From Burkholderia sp. BCC0506 (GTDB taxonomy: Bacteria > Pseudomonadota > Gammaproteobacteria > Burkholderiales > Burkholderiaceae), in the NCBI RefSeq assembly GCF_902833145.1, contig NZ_CADFEN010000003.1, positions 372,001-436,000 of the forward strand: a stretch of 64,000 bases of DNA, in the 5' to 3' direction. Shown in pieces: positions 18,801 through 27,926 of the stretch. Under the pieces are notes generated by a model. The model did no database searches. It was not told where the DNA came from and was given only the letters and a program-made list of their open reading frames with translations. Numbering within the stretch: the first letter of the stretch is position 1; the number at the start of each line of letters is the position of its first letter. A program made the position numbers and the translations under genes.

Positions 18801-18965
18801 CGCCAGCCGCTCGGGATCGCGATCGCCGGCGGCCTGATCGTGTCGCAGGTGCTCACGCTGTTCACGACGCCCGTGATCTACCTCGGCTTCGACTCGCTCG
18901 CGCGCCGCGTGCGCGGCTGGTTCGAACGCCATGGCCCCGACGCCGGCACGCGCACGGATGCGTAA
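15852..18965 (+). CDS. mdtB: RND efflux pump, inner-membrane transporter MdtB
   Basis: A 1037-residue proton-driven RND transporter of normal length. The N-terminal transmembrane helix ([22 protein letters not shown]), large periplasmic loops and two sets of central helices are present. The proton-relay aspartates lie in [15 protein letters not shown]. It forms the heterotrimeric MdtB2C pump that exports bile-salt- or novobiocin-like compounds in the family. The neighbours are mdtA (15 nt) and mdtC (3 nt). Confidence 0.92.
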   Translation: MNPSRLFILRPVGTALLMAAIMLAGLVALRFLPLAALPEVDYPTIQVQTFYPGASPEVMTSSVTAPLERQFGQMPSLNQMSSQSSAGASVITLQFSLDLPLDIAEQEVQAAINAAGNLLPSDLPAPPIYAKVNPADAPVLTLAVKSKTLPLTQVQDLADTRLAMKISQIAGVGLVSLSGGNRPAVRIQANPTALAQYGMNLDDLRTTISNLNVNTPKGNFDGPTRAYTINANDQLTSADQYNSAVVAYKNGRPVMLTDVARVVAGSENTKLGAWVNADPAIILNVQRQPGANVIATVDAIKAQLPKLQETLPAALDVEIVTDRTTMIRAAVRDVQFELLLAVALVVLVMYLFLANVYATIIPSLSVPLSLIGTLAVMYMAGFSLNNLSLMALTIATGFVVDDAIVMIENIARYVEEGESGLEAALKGSRQIGFTIISLTVSLIAVLIPLLFMGDVVGRLFHEFAITLAVTIVISAVASLTLVPMMCAKLLRHSPPPESHRFEARVHRAIDWVIARYAVALEWVLNRQRSTLVVALLTLGLTALLYVFVPKGFFPAQDTGVIQAITQAPQSISYGAMAERQQALATEILKDPNVDSLTSFIGVDGSNITLNSGRMLINLKARDERSETAAQIIRDLQRRVANITGISLFMQPVQDLTIDSTVSPTQYQFMLTSPNSEEFATWVPKLVARLQQEPSLADVATDLQSNGQSVYIEIDRASAARFGITPATVDNALYDAFGQRIVSTIFTQSNQYRVILESEPKEQHYAQSLNDIYLPSAGGGQVPLSSIASFHERPSPLLVAHLSQFPSTTISFNLAAGASLGEAVKAIEAAEKDIALPGSFQTRFQGAALAFQASLSNQLFLILAAVVTMYIVLGVLYESYIHPITILSTLPSAGVGALLALMITGHDLDIIGIIGIVLLIGIVKKNAIMMIDFALEAERVEGKPPREAIYQACLLRFRPILMTTLAALLGAVPLIVGSGAGSELRQPLGIAIAGGLIVSQVLTLFTTPVIYLGFDSLARRVRGWFERHGPDAGTRTDA

Positions 18966-18968
18966 GCC

Positions 18969-21900
18969 ATGAACCTGTCGCGCCCCTTCATCACCCGCCC
19001 CGTCGCGACGACGCTGCTCGCGCTCGGCGTCGCGCTCGCGGGCCTGTTCGCGTTCATCAAGCTGCCGGTGTCGCCGCTGCCGCAGGTCGACTTCCCGACG
19101 ATCTCGGTGCAGGCGTCGCTGCCGGGCGCGAGCCCGGAAACGGTCGCGACCAGCGTGACGAGCCCGCTCGAGCGGCACCTCGGCTCGATCGCGGACGTCT
19201 CCGAAATGACGTCGACGAGCACCGTCGGCAATGCGCGGATCATCCTGCAGTTCGGCCTGAACCGCGACATCGACGGCGCCGCGCGCGACGTGCAGGCCGC
19301 GATCAACGCGGCGCGCGCCGACCTGCCGGCCGCGCTCAAGAGCAACCCGACGTACCGCAAGGTCAACCCGGCCGACTCGCCGATCATGGTCGTGTCGCTG
19401 ACGTCGGAAACGGCGTCGCCGGCGAAGGTGTACGACGCCGCGTCGACGGTGCTGCAGCAGTCGCTGTCGCAGATCGACGGAATCGGCCAGGTCACCGTGA
19501 GCGGCTCCGCGAACCCGGCCGTGCGCGTCGAGCTCGAACCGCAGTCGCTGTTTCACTACGGGATCGGCCTCGAGGACGTGCGCGCGGCGCTCGCCTCCGC
19601 GAACGCCAACGCGCCGAAGGGCGCGATCGAGTTCGGCCCGCAGCGCTTCCAGCTGTATACGAACGACCAGGCGTCCCAGGCGTCGCAATACCGCGACCTC
19701 GTCGTCGCGTACCGCAACGGCTCGGCCGTGCGGCTGTCCGACCTGTCCGAGGTCGTCGATTCGGTCGAGGACCTGCGCAACCTCGGTTTGTCGAACGGCA
19801 AGCGCGCGGTGCTGGTGATCCTCTACCGCTCGCCCGGCGCGAACATCATCGAGACGATCGACCGCGTGCGCGCCGCGCTGCCGCAGCTCACCGCGTCGCT
19901 GCCGGCCGACATCACGGTCACGCCGGTGCTCGACCGCTCGACCACCATCCGCGCGTCGTTGCGGGACACCGAGCACACGCTGCTGATCGCGGTCAGCCTC
20001 GTCGTGATGGTCGTGTTCCTGTTCCTGCGCAACTGGCGCGCGACGCTGATCCCGAGCGTCGCGGTGCCGATCTCGATCGTCGGCACGTTCGGCGCGATGT
20101 ACCTGCTCGGCTTCTCGATCGACAACCTGTCGCTGATGGCGCTGATCGTCGCGACCGGCTTCGTCGTCGACGATGCGATCGTCGTGCTCGAGAACATCTC
20201 GCGGCACATCGAGAACGGCAAGTCGCGAATGCAGGCCGCATTCGACGGCGCGCGCGAAGTCGGCTTCACGGTGCTGTCGATGAGTATCTCGCTCGTCGCG
20301 GTGTTCCTGCCGATCCTGCTGATGGGCGGGATCGTCGGGCGCCTGTTCCGCGAGTTCGCGCTGACGCTGTCGCTCGCGATCGCCGTGTCGCTCGCGGTGT
20401 CGCTCACGCTCACGCCGATGATGTGCGCGCGCCTGCTGCCCGAACGGCACGACCCGCAAAGCGAGGGCCGCTTCGGGCGCTTCCTCGAACGCGGTTTCGC
20501 GCGGATGCAGCGCGGCTACGAGCGCTCGCTGTCGTGGGCGCTGCGCCGGCCGCTGTTGATCCTGCTGACGCTGTTCGCGACGGTCGGGCTGAACGTCTAC
20601 CTGTACGTCGTCGTGCCGAAGGGCTTCTTTCCGCAGCAGGACACCGGGCTGATGATCGGCGGCATCCAGGCCGACCAGTCGACGTCGTTCCAGGCGATGA
20701 AGCTGAAGTTCTCCGAGATGATGCGGATCGTGCAGGGCAACCCGAACGTGAAGAGCGTCGCGGGCTTCACCGGCGGCACGCAGACCAACTCGGGCTTCAT
20801 GTTCGTCACGCTGAAGGACCGCACCGAGCGCAAGCTGTCGGCCGACCAGGTGATCCAGCAGCTGCGCCCGCGGCTGGCGGACGTGGCGGGCGCGCGCACG
20901 TTCCTGCAGGCGGCGCAGGACATCCGCGTCGGCGGCCGGCAGAGCAACGCGCAATACCAGTTCACGCTGCTCGGCGATTCGAGCGCCGACCTGTACAAGT
21001 GGGGGCCGATCCTGACCGAGGCGCTGCAGAAGCGCCCCGAGCTGACCGACGTGAACTCCGACCAGCAGCAAGGCGGCCTCGAGGCAATGGTGACGATCGA
21101 CCGCGCGACGGCCGCGCGGTTCGGCATCAAGCCTGCGCAGATCGACAACACGCTGTACGACGCGTTCGGCCAGCGCCAGGTCTCGACGATCTACAACCCG
21201 CTGAACCAGTACCACGTCGTGATGGAAGTCGCGCCAAAGTACTGGCAAAGCCCGGAGATGCTGAACCAGGTGTGGATCAGCACGTCGGGCGGCAGCGCGA
21301 ACGGCTCGCAGACCACCAACGCGGCCGCCGGCACCTTCGTCGCGACCTCCGCCGGCACGTCGAGCGCCGGCACGGCCGCGCAAAGCGCCGCGGCGATCGC
21401 GTCCGATTCCGCGCGCAACCAGGCGCTCAACGCGATCGCGGCCAGCGGCAAGTCGAGCGCGTCGTCGGGCGCGTCGGTGTCGACGTCGAAGTCGACGATG
21501 ATCCCGCTGTCGGCGATCGCGACGTTCGGGCCGAGCACGACGCCGCTGTCGGTCAACCACCAGGGGCTGTTCGTCGCGACGACGATCTCGTTCAACCTGC
21601 CGCCCGGCGTATCGCTGTCGCAAGCGACGCAGGTGATCTACCAGACGATGGCGCAGGTCGGGGTGCCGCCGACGATCGTCGGCAGCTTCCAGGGCACCGC
21701 GCAGGCGTTCCAGCAGTCGATGAACGACCAGCCGATCCTGATCCTCGCCGCGCTGCTGGCCGTCTACATCGTGCTCGGGATCCTGTACGAGAGCTACATC
21801 CACCCGATCACGATCCTGTCGACGCTGCCGTCGGCCGGCGTCGGCGCGCTGCTCGCGCTGCTGCTGTTCAAGACCGAGTTCAGCATCATCGCGCTGATCG

Positions 21901-22277
21901 GCGTGATCCTGCTGATCGGCATCGTGAAGAAGAACGCGATCATGATGGTCGACTTCGCGATCGACCAGACGCGCCACAACGGGAAGTCGTCGTTCGACGC
22001 GATCCACGAGGCCTGCCTGCTGCGCTTCCGGCCGATCATGATGACGACGATGGCGGCGCTGCTCGGCGCGCTGCCGCTCGCGTTCGGCAGCGGCGACGGC
22101 GCCGAGCTGCGCGCACCGCTCGGGATCGCGATCGCCGGCGGCCTGATCATGTCGCAGGTGCTGACGCTCTATACGACGCCGGTCGTCTACCTGTACATGG
22201 ACCGGTTCCGCGTGTGGGCCGAGAAGCGCCGCAACCGCCGCGGCAATACCGGCGGGCCGGCGGTCGCCGGGGAGTGA
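18969..22277 (+). CDS. mdtC: RND efflux pump, inner-membrane transporter MdtC with an inserted low-complexity loop
   Basis: A 1102-residue partner of MdtB. The RND core is complete, including [15 protein letters not shown] with its proton-relay aspartates and a C-terminal helix bundle. It is about 70 residues longer than enterobacterial MdtC because residues of about 776-843 (21294-21497) form a Ser/Ala/Thr/Gly-rich insert just before [11 protein letters not shown], in the second periplasmic loop. The insert keeps frame and GC content. No outer-membrane channel gene follows; the operon ends in a hairpin, so the channel must be encoded elsewhere. Confidence 0.91.
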   Translation: MNLSRPFITRPVATTLLALGVALAGLFAFIKLPVSPLPQVDFPTISVQASLPGASPETVATSVTSPLERHLGSIADVSEMTSTSTVGNARIILQFGLNRDIDGAARDVQAAINAARADLPAALKSNPTYRKVNPADSPIMVVSLTSETASPAKVYDAASTVLQQSLSQIDGIGQVTVSGSANPAVRVELEPQSLFHYGIGLEDVRAALASANANAPKGAIEFGPQRFQLYTNDQASQASQYRDLVVAYRNGSAVRLSDLSEVVDSVEDLRNLGLSNGKRAVLVILYRSPGANIIETIDRVRAALPQLTASLPADITVTPVLDRSTTIRASLRDTEHTLLIAVSLVVMVVFLFLRNWRATLIPSVAVPISIVGTFGAMYLLGFSIDNLSLMALIVATGFVVDDAIVVLENISRHIENGKSRMQAAFDGAREVGFTVLSMSISLVAVFLPILLMGGIVGRLFREFALTLSLAIAVSLAVSLTLTPMMCARLLPERHDPQSEGRFGRFLERGFARMQRGYERSLSWALRRPLLILLTLFATVGLNVYLYVVVPKGFFPQQDTGLMIGGIQADQSTSFQAMKLKFSEMMRIVQGNPNVKSVAGFTGGTQTNSGFMFVTLKDRTERKLSADQVIQQLRPRLADVAGARTFLQAAQDIRVGGRQSNAQYQFTLLGDSSADLYKWGPILTEALQKRPELTDVNSDQQQGGLEAMVTIDRATAARFGIKPAQIDNTLYDAFGQRQVSTIYNPLNQYHVVMEVAPKYWQSPEMLNQVWISTSGGSANGSQTTNAAAGTFVATSAGTSSAGTAAQSAAAIASDSARNQALNAIAASGKSSASSGASVSTSKSTMIPLSAIATFGPSTTPLSVNHQGLFVATTISFNLPPGVSLSQATQVIYQTMAQVGVPPTIVGSFQGTAQAFQQSMNDQPILILAALLAVYIVLGILYESYIHPITILSTLPSAGVGALLALLLFKTEFSIIALIGVILLIGIVKKNAIMMVDFAIDQTRHNGKSSFDAIHEACLLRFRPIMMTTMAALLGALPLAFGSGDGAELRAPLGIAIAGGLIMSQVLTLYTTPVVYLYMDRFRVWAEKRRNRRGNTGGPAVAGE

Positions 22278-22284
22278 CGCAAGC

Positions 22285-22303
22285 GGCCGCCCTTCGGGCG
22301 GCC
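22285..22303 (+). terminator. Hairpin ending mdtABC
   Basis: GGCCGCCC-TTC-GGGCGGCC is a perfect 8-bp stem with a 3-nt loop 8 nt after the mdtC stop. The following tract (ATCTCT) is only weakly T-rich. Confidence 0.6.
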
Positions 22304-22407
22304 ATCTCTAGCGCTCGTTGCCGGGCTCGTTTGCCGGGCTTGATTGCCGGCCGCGATCGGCTATCGTGGTGTCCATGCCCACCGCCATCCCCTTCCCGGG
22401 AACCGCC

Positions 22408-22791
22408 ATGAACGTCCAGCTCAATCACACGATCGTCTGGTGCCGCGACAAGCATGCGTCGAGCCGCTTCCTCACCGAACTGCTGGAATTGCCGCCGCCG
22501 ACGCCGTTCGGCGCGATGCTGGTCGTCGCGCTCGACAACGGCGTGTCGCTCGATTTTTACGAACAGGCGGGGGAGATCCGGTCGCAGCATTACGCGTTCC
22601 TGATCGACGAAGCCGGCTTCGATCGCGTGCTCGCGCGCATTCGCGAACGCGGATTGCCGCACTGGGCCGATCCGGCGAAGCGGCAAGCCGGCGACATCTA
22701 CCGCCACAACGGCGGGCGCGGCGTGTACTTCGACGATCCGGACGGTCATTTCCTCGAAGTGATGACGCAGCCGTATGTGCTGAACCGCTAG
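22408..22791 (+). CDS. VOC/glyoxalase-fold protein
   Basis: A 127-residue vicinal-oxygen-chelate fold protein. It opens with LNHTIVWCRDKHASSRFLTELL and ends in the characteristic GRGVYFDDPDGHFLEVMTQPY, giving the usual metal ligands (His near residue 7 and Glu near residue 118). Such proteins include glyoxalases, fosfomycin-resistance enzymes and extradiol dioxygenases; the substrate is not predictable here. ATG 22408 starts the fold; an in-frame ATG at 22375 would add eleven residues of no family character. Confidence 0.8.
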   Translation: MNVQLNHTIVWCRDKHASSRFLTELLELPPPTPFGAMLVVALDNGVSLDFYEQAGEIRSQHYAFLIDEAGFDRVLARIRERGLPHWADPAKRQAGDIYRHNGGRGVYFDDPDGHFLEVMTQPYVLNR

Positions 22792-22797
22792 CACGGC

Positions 22798-22818
22798 GGG
22801 CCGGCGTCGCGCCGGCCC
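22798..22818. terminator. Perfect GC hairpin between convergent genes
   Basis: GGGCCGGCG-TCG-CGCCGGCCC, a 9-bp stem with a 3-nt loop, lies between the convergent VOC and NYN genes. There is no T tract on either side, so its termination strength is uncertain. Confidence 0.45.
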
Positions 22819-22890
22819 GGATCGGGCGGCGCGGGTGTCGTCCGGTGGCGGACGGCACGCGGCCGATCGTCTGGCTGCGGCCGGCTACGC

Positions 22891-24360
22891 TTACTCGGCG
22901 GCAGCCGTCGTCTTGCGCGGACGACGCGCACGCGGCGCCGCCTTGCGGGCCGGTTTCTTCGGCTTGGCGGCGGCCGGTGCGTCGGCAGCCGCTTCGACAG
23001 GCGCTTCAGCAACCGCTTCCACCGGCGCCGCGTCGTGCGACGGTTGCGCGGCCTCGCCCCGCGCGCCGGAAGCGCGAGACGCCGGCTCGGCGGGCGTCGC
23101 CGCCGCATGCCGCTCGTCGGGCCCGGCGTCGCGCTGCGGTTCGTCCGCGTGTTGGCCAGGCGCGTGCACGTCGCCATGCGCATCCGGCTGGCCGGCCGCG
23201 TGGCGACCGGCGCCCTTCGCGGCCGCGCCCTTCTTCGCGCCGGCCTTCTTCGCCGCGCTCTTGCGCGCGCGCTTGCGGCCCTCCTTCGCGTCGCCGTGCG
23301 TGTCGGCCACGTCAGCCACGTCGGCCGTGTCGGCCGGCGCCGCGTCGGCGAGCTCGGCAAGCGCCGCGTCGTCCGCGTCGACCTGCTCGCTTTCGTGGAC
23401 CGCCGCTTCCGCGCGCTGCCCGCGACGGCGCGCTTCGCGGCCGGCCGGTGCCGGCTCCGCCGCGCGCGTGCCAGGGTGGGCGCCGTGGTGCGCCGCGCCG
23501 TTCTCGCCACCCGCCGCGACGGGCTCGGCCGCAGCCGGCTGGCGGGCCCGCGACACGAACGCGCCCGATTTGTCGTCGCGCCCCACTTCGAGCAGGCCGC
23601 GCGCCTGCGCCTCGTCGAGCAGGTTGCCGAACGCACGGAACCCGTAGTACGACTCGTTGAAATCCGGCTTGCGGCGCTTGATCGCGCTCTTGAGTACCGA
23701 CGCCCAGATCTTGCCGACGTCGTCGCGCTCCGACGCGAGCGCGTCGAACGTCTCGACCGCCAGCGCGATCGCCTCGGCCTTGCGCGCGTCCATGTCGTGC
23801 TTGCGCGACGGCTCGTCGGGCCGCTTCGCGCCGCCGTTGCCCGCGCGCTGCTGCTGTTCGCGCTTCGCGAGCGCCCGCTGCTGCTCGCGCACGAGGTCGT
23901 CGTAGAAGATGAATTCGTCGCAGTTCGCGACCAGCAGATCCGACGTCGATTTCTTCACGCCGACGCCGATCACCTTCTTCGCGTTCTCGCGCAGCTTCGA
24001 CACGAGCGGCGAAAAATCCGAATCGCCGCTGATGATCACGAACGTATCGACGTGCGACTTCGTGTAGCAGAGGTCGAGCGCATCGACGACGAGCCGGATG
24101 TCGGCCGAATTCTTGCCCGACTGGCGCACGTGCGGAATCTCGATCAGCTCGAAGCTCGCTTCGTGCATCGACGCCTTGAAGCCCTTGTAGCGATCCCAGT
24201 CGCAATAGGCCTTCTTCACGACGATACTGCCTTTGAGCAGCAGGCGCTCCAGCACGGGCTTGATGTCGAATTTCTCGTACTTCGCGTCGCGCACGCCGAG
24301 CGCGACGTTCTCGAAGTCGCAAAACACGGCCATGCTGACGTTGTCCAGGGGTAATGCCAT
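22891..24360 (-). CDS. NYN-domain ribonuclease-like protein with LOTUS domain and basic tail
   Basis: A 489-residue protein in three parts. Residues of about 8-165 are a NYN (LabA/DUF88, PIN-like) domain with the acidic residues expected in an Mg-dependent nuclease site: FCDFENVALG, SADIRLVVDAL and IISGDSDFSPLV. Residues of about 210-295 resemble an OST-HTH/LOTUS RNA-binding domain (FDALASERDDVGKIWASVLK, then KPDFNESYYGFRAFGNLLDEA). The last 190 residues are Ala/Asp/His-rich and finish in a Lys/Pro/Arg tail like histone H1-type proteins. It probably binds or cleaves RNA. ATG 24360 follows GGAG. Confidence 0.83.
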   Translation of the reverse strand: MALPLDNVSMAVFCDFENVALGVRDAKYEKFDIKPVLERLLLKGSIVVKKAYCDWDRYKGFKASMHEASFELIEIPHVRQSGKNSADIRLVVDALDLCYTKSHVDTFVIISGDSDFSPLVSKLRENAKKVIGVGVKKSTSDLLVANCDEFIFYDDLVREQQRALAKREQQQRAGNGGAKRPDEPSRKHDMDARKAEAIALAVETFDALASERDDVGKIWASVLKSAIKRRKPDFNESYYGFRAFGNLLDEAQARGLLEVGRDDKSGAFVSRARQPAAAEPVAAGGENGAAHHGAHPGTRAAEPAPAGREARRRGQRAEAAVHESEQVDADDAALAELADAAPADTADVADVADTHGDAKEGRKRARKSAAKKAGAKKGAAAKGAGRHAAGQPDAHGDVHAPGQHADEPQRDAGPDERHAAATPAEPASRASGARGEAAQPSHDAAPVEAVAEAPVEAAADAPAAAKPKKPARKAAPRARRPRKTTAAAE

Positions 24361-24614
24361 GTGTACTCCAACCGGTGGGCCGACGCGTGACTCACACGTA
24401 GCGGCGAAAAATGCATCGCGCACATGATAGCCGGTCGGCGCGTCATTCCCGCATCCGTGTGAACGAATGAGCGCTGGTATGCCCGACGCCGGTACGCCCG
24501 CACCGGTACGCCCCTTATTACGCGCCCGCCGCCGGGGCAATTCGACATTACACTTGAGTTATCGGTCGTCCGTCCCCATCTGGACGGATGACGCATCGAG
24601 CAAGGAGCGGTTTC

Positions 24615-25244
24615 ATGACGACGAAGGTACTGCTGATTGGCGCGACCGGACGGACGGGCCAGGCCTGCGCGGATCTGCTGCTCAAGCAGCCGGAGTTCGA
24701 GGTCACGGCGCTCGTGCGCCGGCACGGCTATGCGCTGCCGGGCGCACGGGTCGTCGAGGCCGATCTGAGAAACGATTTCTCGCACGCGTTCCAGGGCATC
24801 ACGCACGTGATCTACGCGGCCGGCTCGGCGGAATCGGAGGGCGCGACCGAAGAGGAGCAGATCGACCGCGACGCGGTCGCCCGCGCGGCCGACCATGCGC
24901 TCGCCTACAACGCGCAGAAACTCGTGGTGGTCAGCTCGCTGTCCGCGTACCGGCCCGAGCAGGGGCCCGACGCGCTGCGCCACTATTCGCAGATGAAGCG
25001 CGAAGGCGACGACCGCGTGATCGCGTCCGGCGTCGACTACGTGATCCTGCGCCCCGGCCCGCTCACGGACGATCCGGGCGTCGGCAAGATCGCGCTGACC
25101 GACACGTGGCTCGATCCCGCGCCGCCCGTCTCGCGCCAGGACGTTGCATGGGCCGCGATCGAGGCGATCAAGCTCGGCATCTCGCGCAAGATCGTCGGCT
25201 TCGTCGGCGGCAGCGTACCGATCGAACAGGCGTTGCGCGCGTAG
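24615..25244 (+). CDS. SDR-type NAD(P)-binding protein
   Basis: A 209-residue atypical short-chain dehydrogenase. The N-terminal VLLIGATGRTGQACADLLL motif binds NAD(P); VIYAAGSAE, LVVVSSLSAYRP and YVILRPGPLTDDP are the usual later signatures. It is close to the UDP-sugar/NmrA-like group. The function is not predictable, and it stands alone with its own terminator (25289-25311). ATG 24615 follows AAGGAGCGG. Confidence 0.82.
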   Translation: MTTKVLLIGATGRTGQACADLLLKQPEFEVTALVRRHGYALPGARVVEADLRNDFSHAFQGITHVIYAAGSAESEGATEEEQIDRDAVARAADHALAYNAQKLVVVSSLSAYRPEQGPDALRHYSQMKREGDDRVIASGVDYVILRPGPLTDDPGVGKIALTDTWLDPAPPVSRQDVAWAAIEAIKLGISRKIVGFVGGSVPIEQALRA

Positions 25245-25288
25245 CGGCCCGTCGCGCGCCGCCGGCAGGCGGCGCATGCCCGTGCCCG

Positions 25289-25311
25289 CGGCCCGCACGA
25301 CGGGCCGTTTT
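25289..25311 (+). terminator. Intrinsic terminator after the SDR gene
   Basis: CGGCCCG-CACGA-CGGGCCG followed by TTTT (25308-25311). Confidence 0.7.
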
Positions 25312-25329
25312 CACGTGCGGGGCAGCCGC

Positions 25330-25878
25330 TTACTGCTTCGGATGCGTGTCGGCCCACGCCTTCACGGCGGCCAGCGTGTTCTCGACGTGCTTGTCGGGCG
25401 ACAGGCTCGTGTATTCGTAGAGAATCTTCCCTTCCGGCGAAATCACGTACGACACGCGGTTCGCCCGGTCGAGCGCCGGCAGCTTCGCGTCGTATTCGCG
25501 GATGATCTTCGCGTCCGGGTCGGCGGCCACCGGGAACTTGCTGCGGCACTCGCTCACCGAGAACTTCGTCAGCGTGTCGATGTTGTCGGCCGACACGCCG
25601 ATCACCGTCGCGCCGTAAGCCTTGTAACGGTCGACCGCGTCCGCGAACGCATGCGCCTCGATCGTGCAGCCCTTCGTGAACGCCGCCGGATAGAAATACA
25701 GCACGACCGGCCCCTGCTTCAGCGCGTCCGCGAGCGAGTACGTGTAAGTCTTGCCGCCCAGCGACGCCTGCGTCGTGAAGTCGGGCGCCGCGGCGCCCGG
25801 CTTCAGTTCCGCCTGCGCCAGCAGCGCATGGCCGGCCACCAGCGCCGCCATGGCGCCCAGCAACAGTTTTCGCTTCAT
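25330..25878 (-). CDS. Exported peroxiredoxin (AhpC/TSA, BCP-like)
   Basis: A 182-residue peroxiredoxin with a signal peptide ending near LLAQA-EL (residue 23), so it probably acts in the periplasm. The peroxidatic cysteine is Cys71 in YPAAFTKGCTIEAHAF, and Cys111 (SECRSKF) is a candidate resolving cysteine. It would reduce hydrogen peroxide and organic hydroperoxides using a thiol donor. ATG 25878 is preferred over the open frame starting four codons upstream because AGGA lies at the right distance. It is convergent with the SDR gene and divergent from the phosphodiesterase gene. Confidence 0.86.
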   Translation of the reverse strand: MKRKLLLGAMAALVAGHALLAQAELKPGAAAPDFTTQASLGGKTYTYSLADALKQGPVVLYFYPAAFTKGCTIEAHAFADAVDRYKAYGATVIGVSADNIDTLTKFSVSECRSKFPVAADPDAKIIREYDAKLPALDRANRVSYVISPEGKILYEYTSLSPDKHVENTLAAVKAWADTHPKQ

Positions 25879-26063
25879 CTGCGTCCTCATTTCTTATAAA
25901 GTCAGCCTCGATGTAGGCCGTGCGGGCGTTCGCCTATCGAACACCCGCGTCGATGATCCGGACCGCGGCAGCGCCGCCCGCGGCCGGCCCGTTAAAGATT
26001 CCGCACAGTCTGCCGTTATTCCTTCCGGACAACCGGTTCCAGCCCTTCACGTCAGCGAGAAAC

Positions 26064-27899
26064 ATGGAAGCCAACAGGAAACAGACGTCACGCAAGGGCT
26101 CCTGGCGCAGCGCCTTGCATACGCTGCGCCGCTTCGCTCGGTCGGGCGGCGCGCTGATGCCGGCGCGCGCCGTCGCGCCGCGCCGCGACGACTCCGTGCG
26201 CAACTGGCTGGAACAGACGGTCGGCACGGTGGATTTCCTCGCCCATGTCGACCGCGAGCTGCGCTTTCTGTATGTGTCCGACGCCAGCCTGCGCTTCATC
26301 GGCTACCACCGCGACTACCTGCATACGCTGACGCTGCGCGACCTGATCGCCGAACAGGATACCCCGGCGCTCGAAGGCCTGCTCGCCCGCGCCGCCCGTT
26401 CCGGCCAGGTCGAGAAGGCGACGATGTGCATCGTCAAGTCGCTCACCTACCCGCTGGACGTCGAGGTGCGCGCGTTCAAGAGCCGCCACCACGGCGTCGA
26501 CGGCTTCGCGATCGCGGCGTTCGACGTGTCGTCGTGGCGCGCGCTCGAGGCACGCCTCACGTACGAAATGCACCACGACCCGATGACGGGGCTCGACAAC
26601 CTGTCCGCGCTCGTGCCGGCGCTGATGCGCGCGCAGCAGGCCGCCGACGAGGACGGCACCTGCGCGGCGCTGCTGCTGCTCGATCTCGACGACTATCAGC
26701 GGATCAACCGCGCGCTCGGCTACGACGCGGGCGACATGCTGCTGCGCGAGACCGCGCAGCGGCTGAAGGCGCTCGTCACGCCGAACGAGCGGCTCGCGCG
26801 CGTCGCGAGCGACAAGTTCGCGGTCGTGCTGGGCGCGCCGGACCGCACGCAGGCGAGCCATGCCGCCGATGCGCTCGCGCGCCGGCTGCAGGCCGCGGTG
26901 CGCGAACCCTACGTCTACCAGGGGCAGACCGTGCACCTGTCCGCGAGCATCGGCATCGCGCTCTACCCCGACGAACGTGCCGCGCCGCATCGGGCGCAGC
27001 ATCACAGCCCGCTGCTGCGCCGCGCCGACCACGCGCTCGCGCAGGCGAAGGCATCGGGCGGCAACGCGCTCGCGTTCCACGCGCCCGTCGACGATCCGGC
27101 CGACGCCGAACGGCTCAAGCTCGAAGCCGACCTGTACGACGGCGTGCGCAACGGGGAGTTTTCGCTGCACTTCCAGCCGATCACGCACAGCCAGTCGGGC
27201 GCGGTGGTCGGCGTCGAGGCGCTGATCCGCTGGCGCCATCCGGTGCACGGCCTCGTGCCGCCGGCCACCTTCATCCCGCTCGCCGAATCGATCGGCCTGA
27301 TCAACTACCTCGGCAACTGGGTGCTCAAGGCCGCGTGCATGCAGCTCGTCGCGTGGGACGGCCAGGGGCTCGCGCTGCAATACGTGGCGGTCAACGTGTC
27401 GCCGCAGCAGTTCCGCGACCCGCGCTTCACGCAGAGCGTGCGCGAGGCGATCGCGCTGACCGGCATCGACCCGCGCCGCATCGTGCTCGAAATCACCGAA
27501 AGCCTGCTGATGCACGATCCCGCGCACGCGAAAGTACTGCTCGAGGAGCTGACCGATCTCGGCATCCGCTTCGCGATCGACGATTTCGGCACCGGCTATT
27601 CGAGCCTTGCCTATCTGCAGCGCTTCCCGCTCGCGAAGCTGAAGATCGACCGCAGTTTCGTCGAGAACCTGCTCACGTCGCGCAACGATCGCGCGATCGT
27701 GTCGGCGGTGGTCGGCCTCGCGCAAACACTGGATCTCGAGCTCGTCGCCGAAGGCGTCGAGACCGAGGCGCAGCGCAAGCTGCTGACGGAGATGGGCTGC
27801 AATCACATCCAGGGCTGGCTCGTCTGCCAGGCGCTGCCGTCCGAGGAGCTCGCGCGGCGCTTCGAGGCGCAGCAGCTGCACCTGCACGCCGCCGCCTGA
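26064..27899 (+). CDS. PAS-GGDEF-EAL protein, cyclic-di-GMP phosphodiesterase
   Basis: A 611-residue signalling protein without membrane spans. A PAS-like domain occupies about residues 40-165. The following GGDEF domain is degenerate: its active-site motif reads ASDKF (around residue 248), so it should not make cyclic-di-GMP and may only bind GTP. The EAL domain (about residues 350-605) looks active: EALIRW at residue 385, EITES, DDFGTGYSS, KIDRSFV, VAEGVET and the QGW motif are present. The prediction is hydrolysis of cyclic-di-GMP to pGpG. ATG 26064 is chosen because it begins the coding-like region. The HDOD gene follows after 27 nt. Confidence 0.86.
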   Translation: MEANRKQTSRKGSWRSALHTLRRFARSGGALMPARAVAPRRDDSVRNWLEQTVGTVDFLAHVDRELRFLYVSDASLRFIGYHRDYLHTLTLRDLIAEQDTPALEGLLARAARSGQVEKATMCIVKSLTYPLDVEVRAFKSRHHGVDGFAIAAFDVSSWRALEARLTYEMHHDPMTGLDNLSALVPALMRAQQAADEDGTCAALLLLDLDDYQRINRALGYDAGDMLLRETAQRLKALVTPNERLARVASDKFAVVLGAPDRTQASHAADALARRLQAAVREPYVYQGQTVHLSASIGIALYPDERAAPHRAQHHSPLLRRADHALAQAKASGGNALAFHAPVDDPADAERLKLEADLYDGVRNGEFSLHFQPITHSQSGAVVGVEALIRWRHPVHGLVPPATFIPLAESIGLINYLGNWVLKAACMQLVAWDGQGLALQYVAVNVSPQQFRDPRFTQSVREAIALTGIDPRRIVLEITESLLMHDPAHAKVLLEELTDLGIRFAIDDFGTGYSSLAYLQRFPLAKLKIDRSFVENLLTSRNDRAIVSAVVGLAQTLDLELVAEGVETEAQRKLLTEMGCNHIQGWLVCQALPSEELARRFEAQQLHLHAAA

Positions 27900-27926
27900 C
27901 GCGCGCGGCGAACCGAACCGATCCGT

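Noticed and set aside
14298-22007. A 2569-residue open frame on the minus strand across mdtABC.
   Set aside because: It is antisense to three clear RND genes and its translation is a low-complexity Arg/Asp/Val-rich string, as expected for the shadow of GC-rich coding DNA.
16670-22411. A 1913-residue plus-strand frame spanning mdtB and mdtC.
   Set aside because: It is a shifted-frame shadow of the two pump genes, very rich in Arg/Ala/Asp and without any domain.
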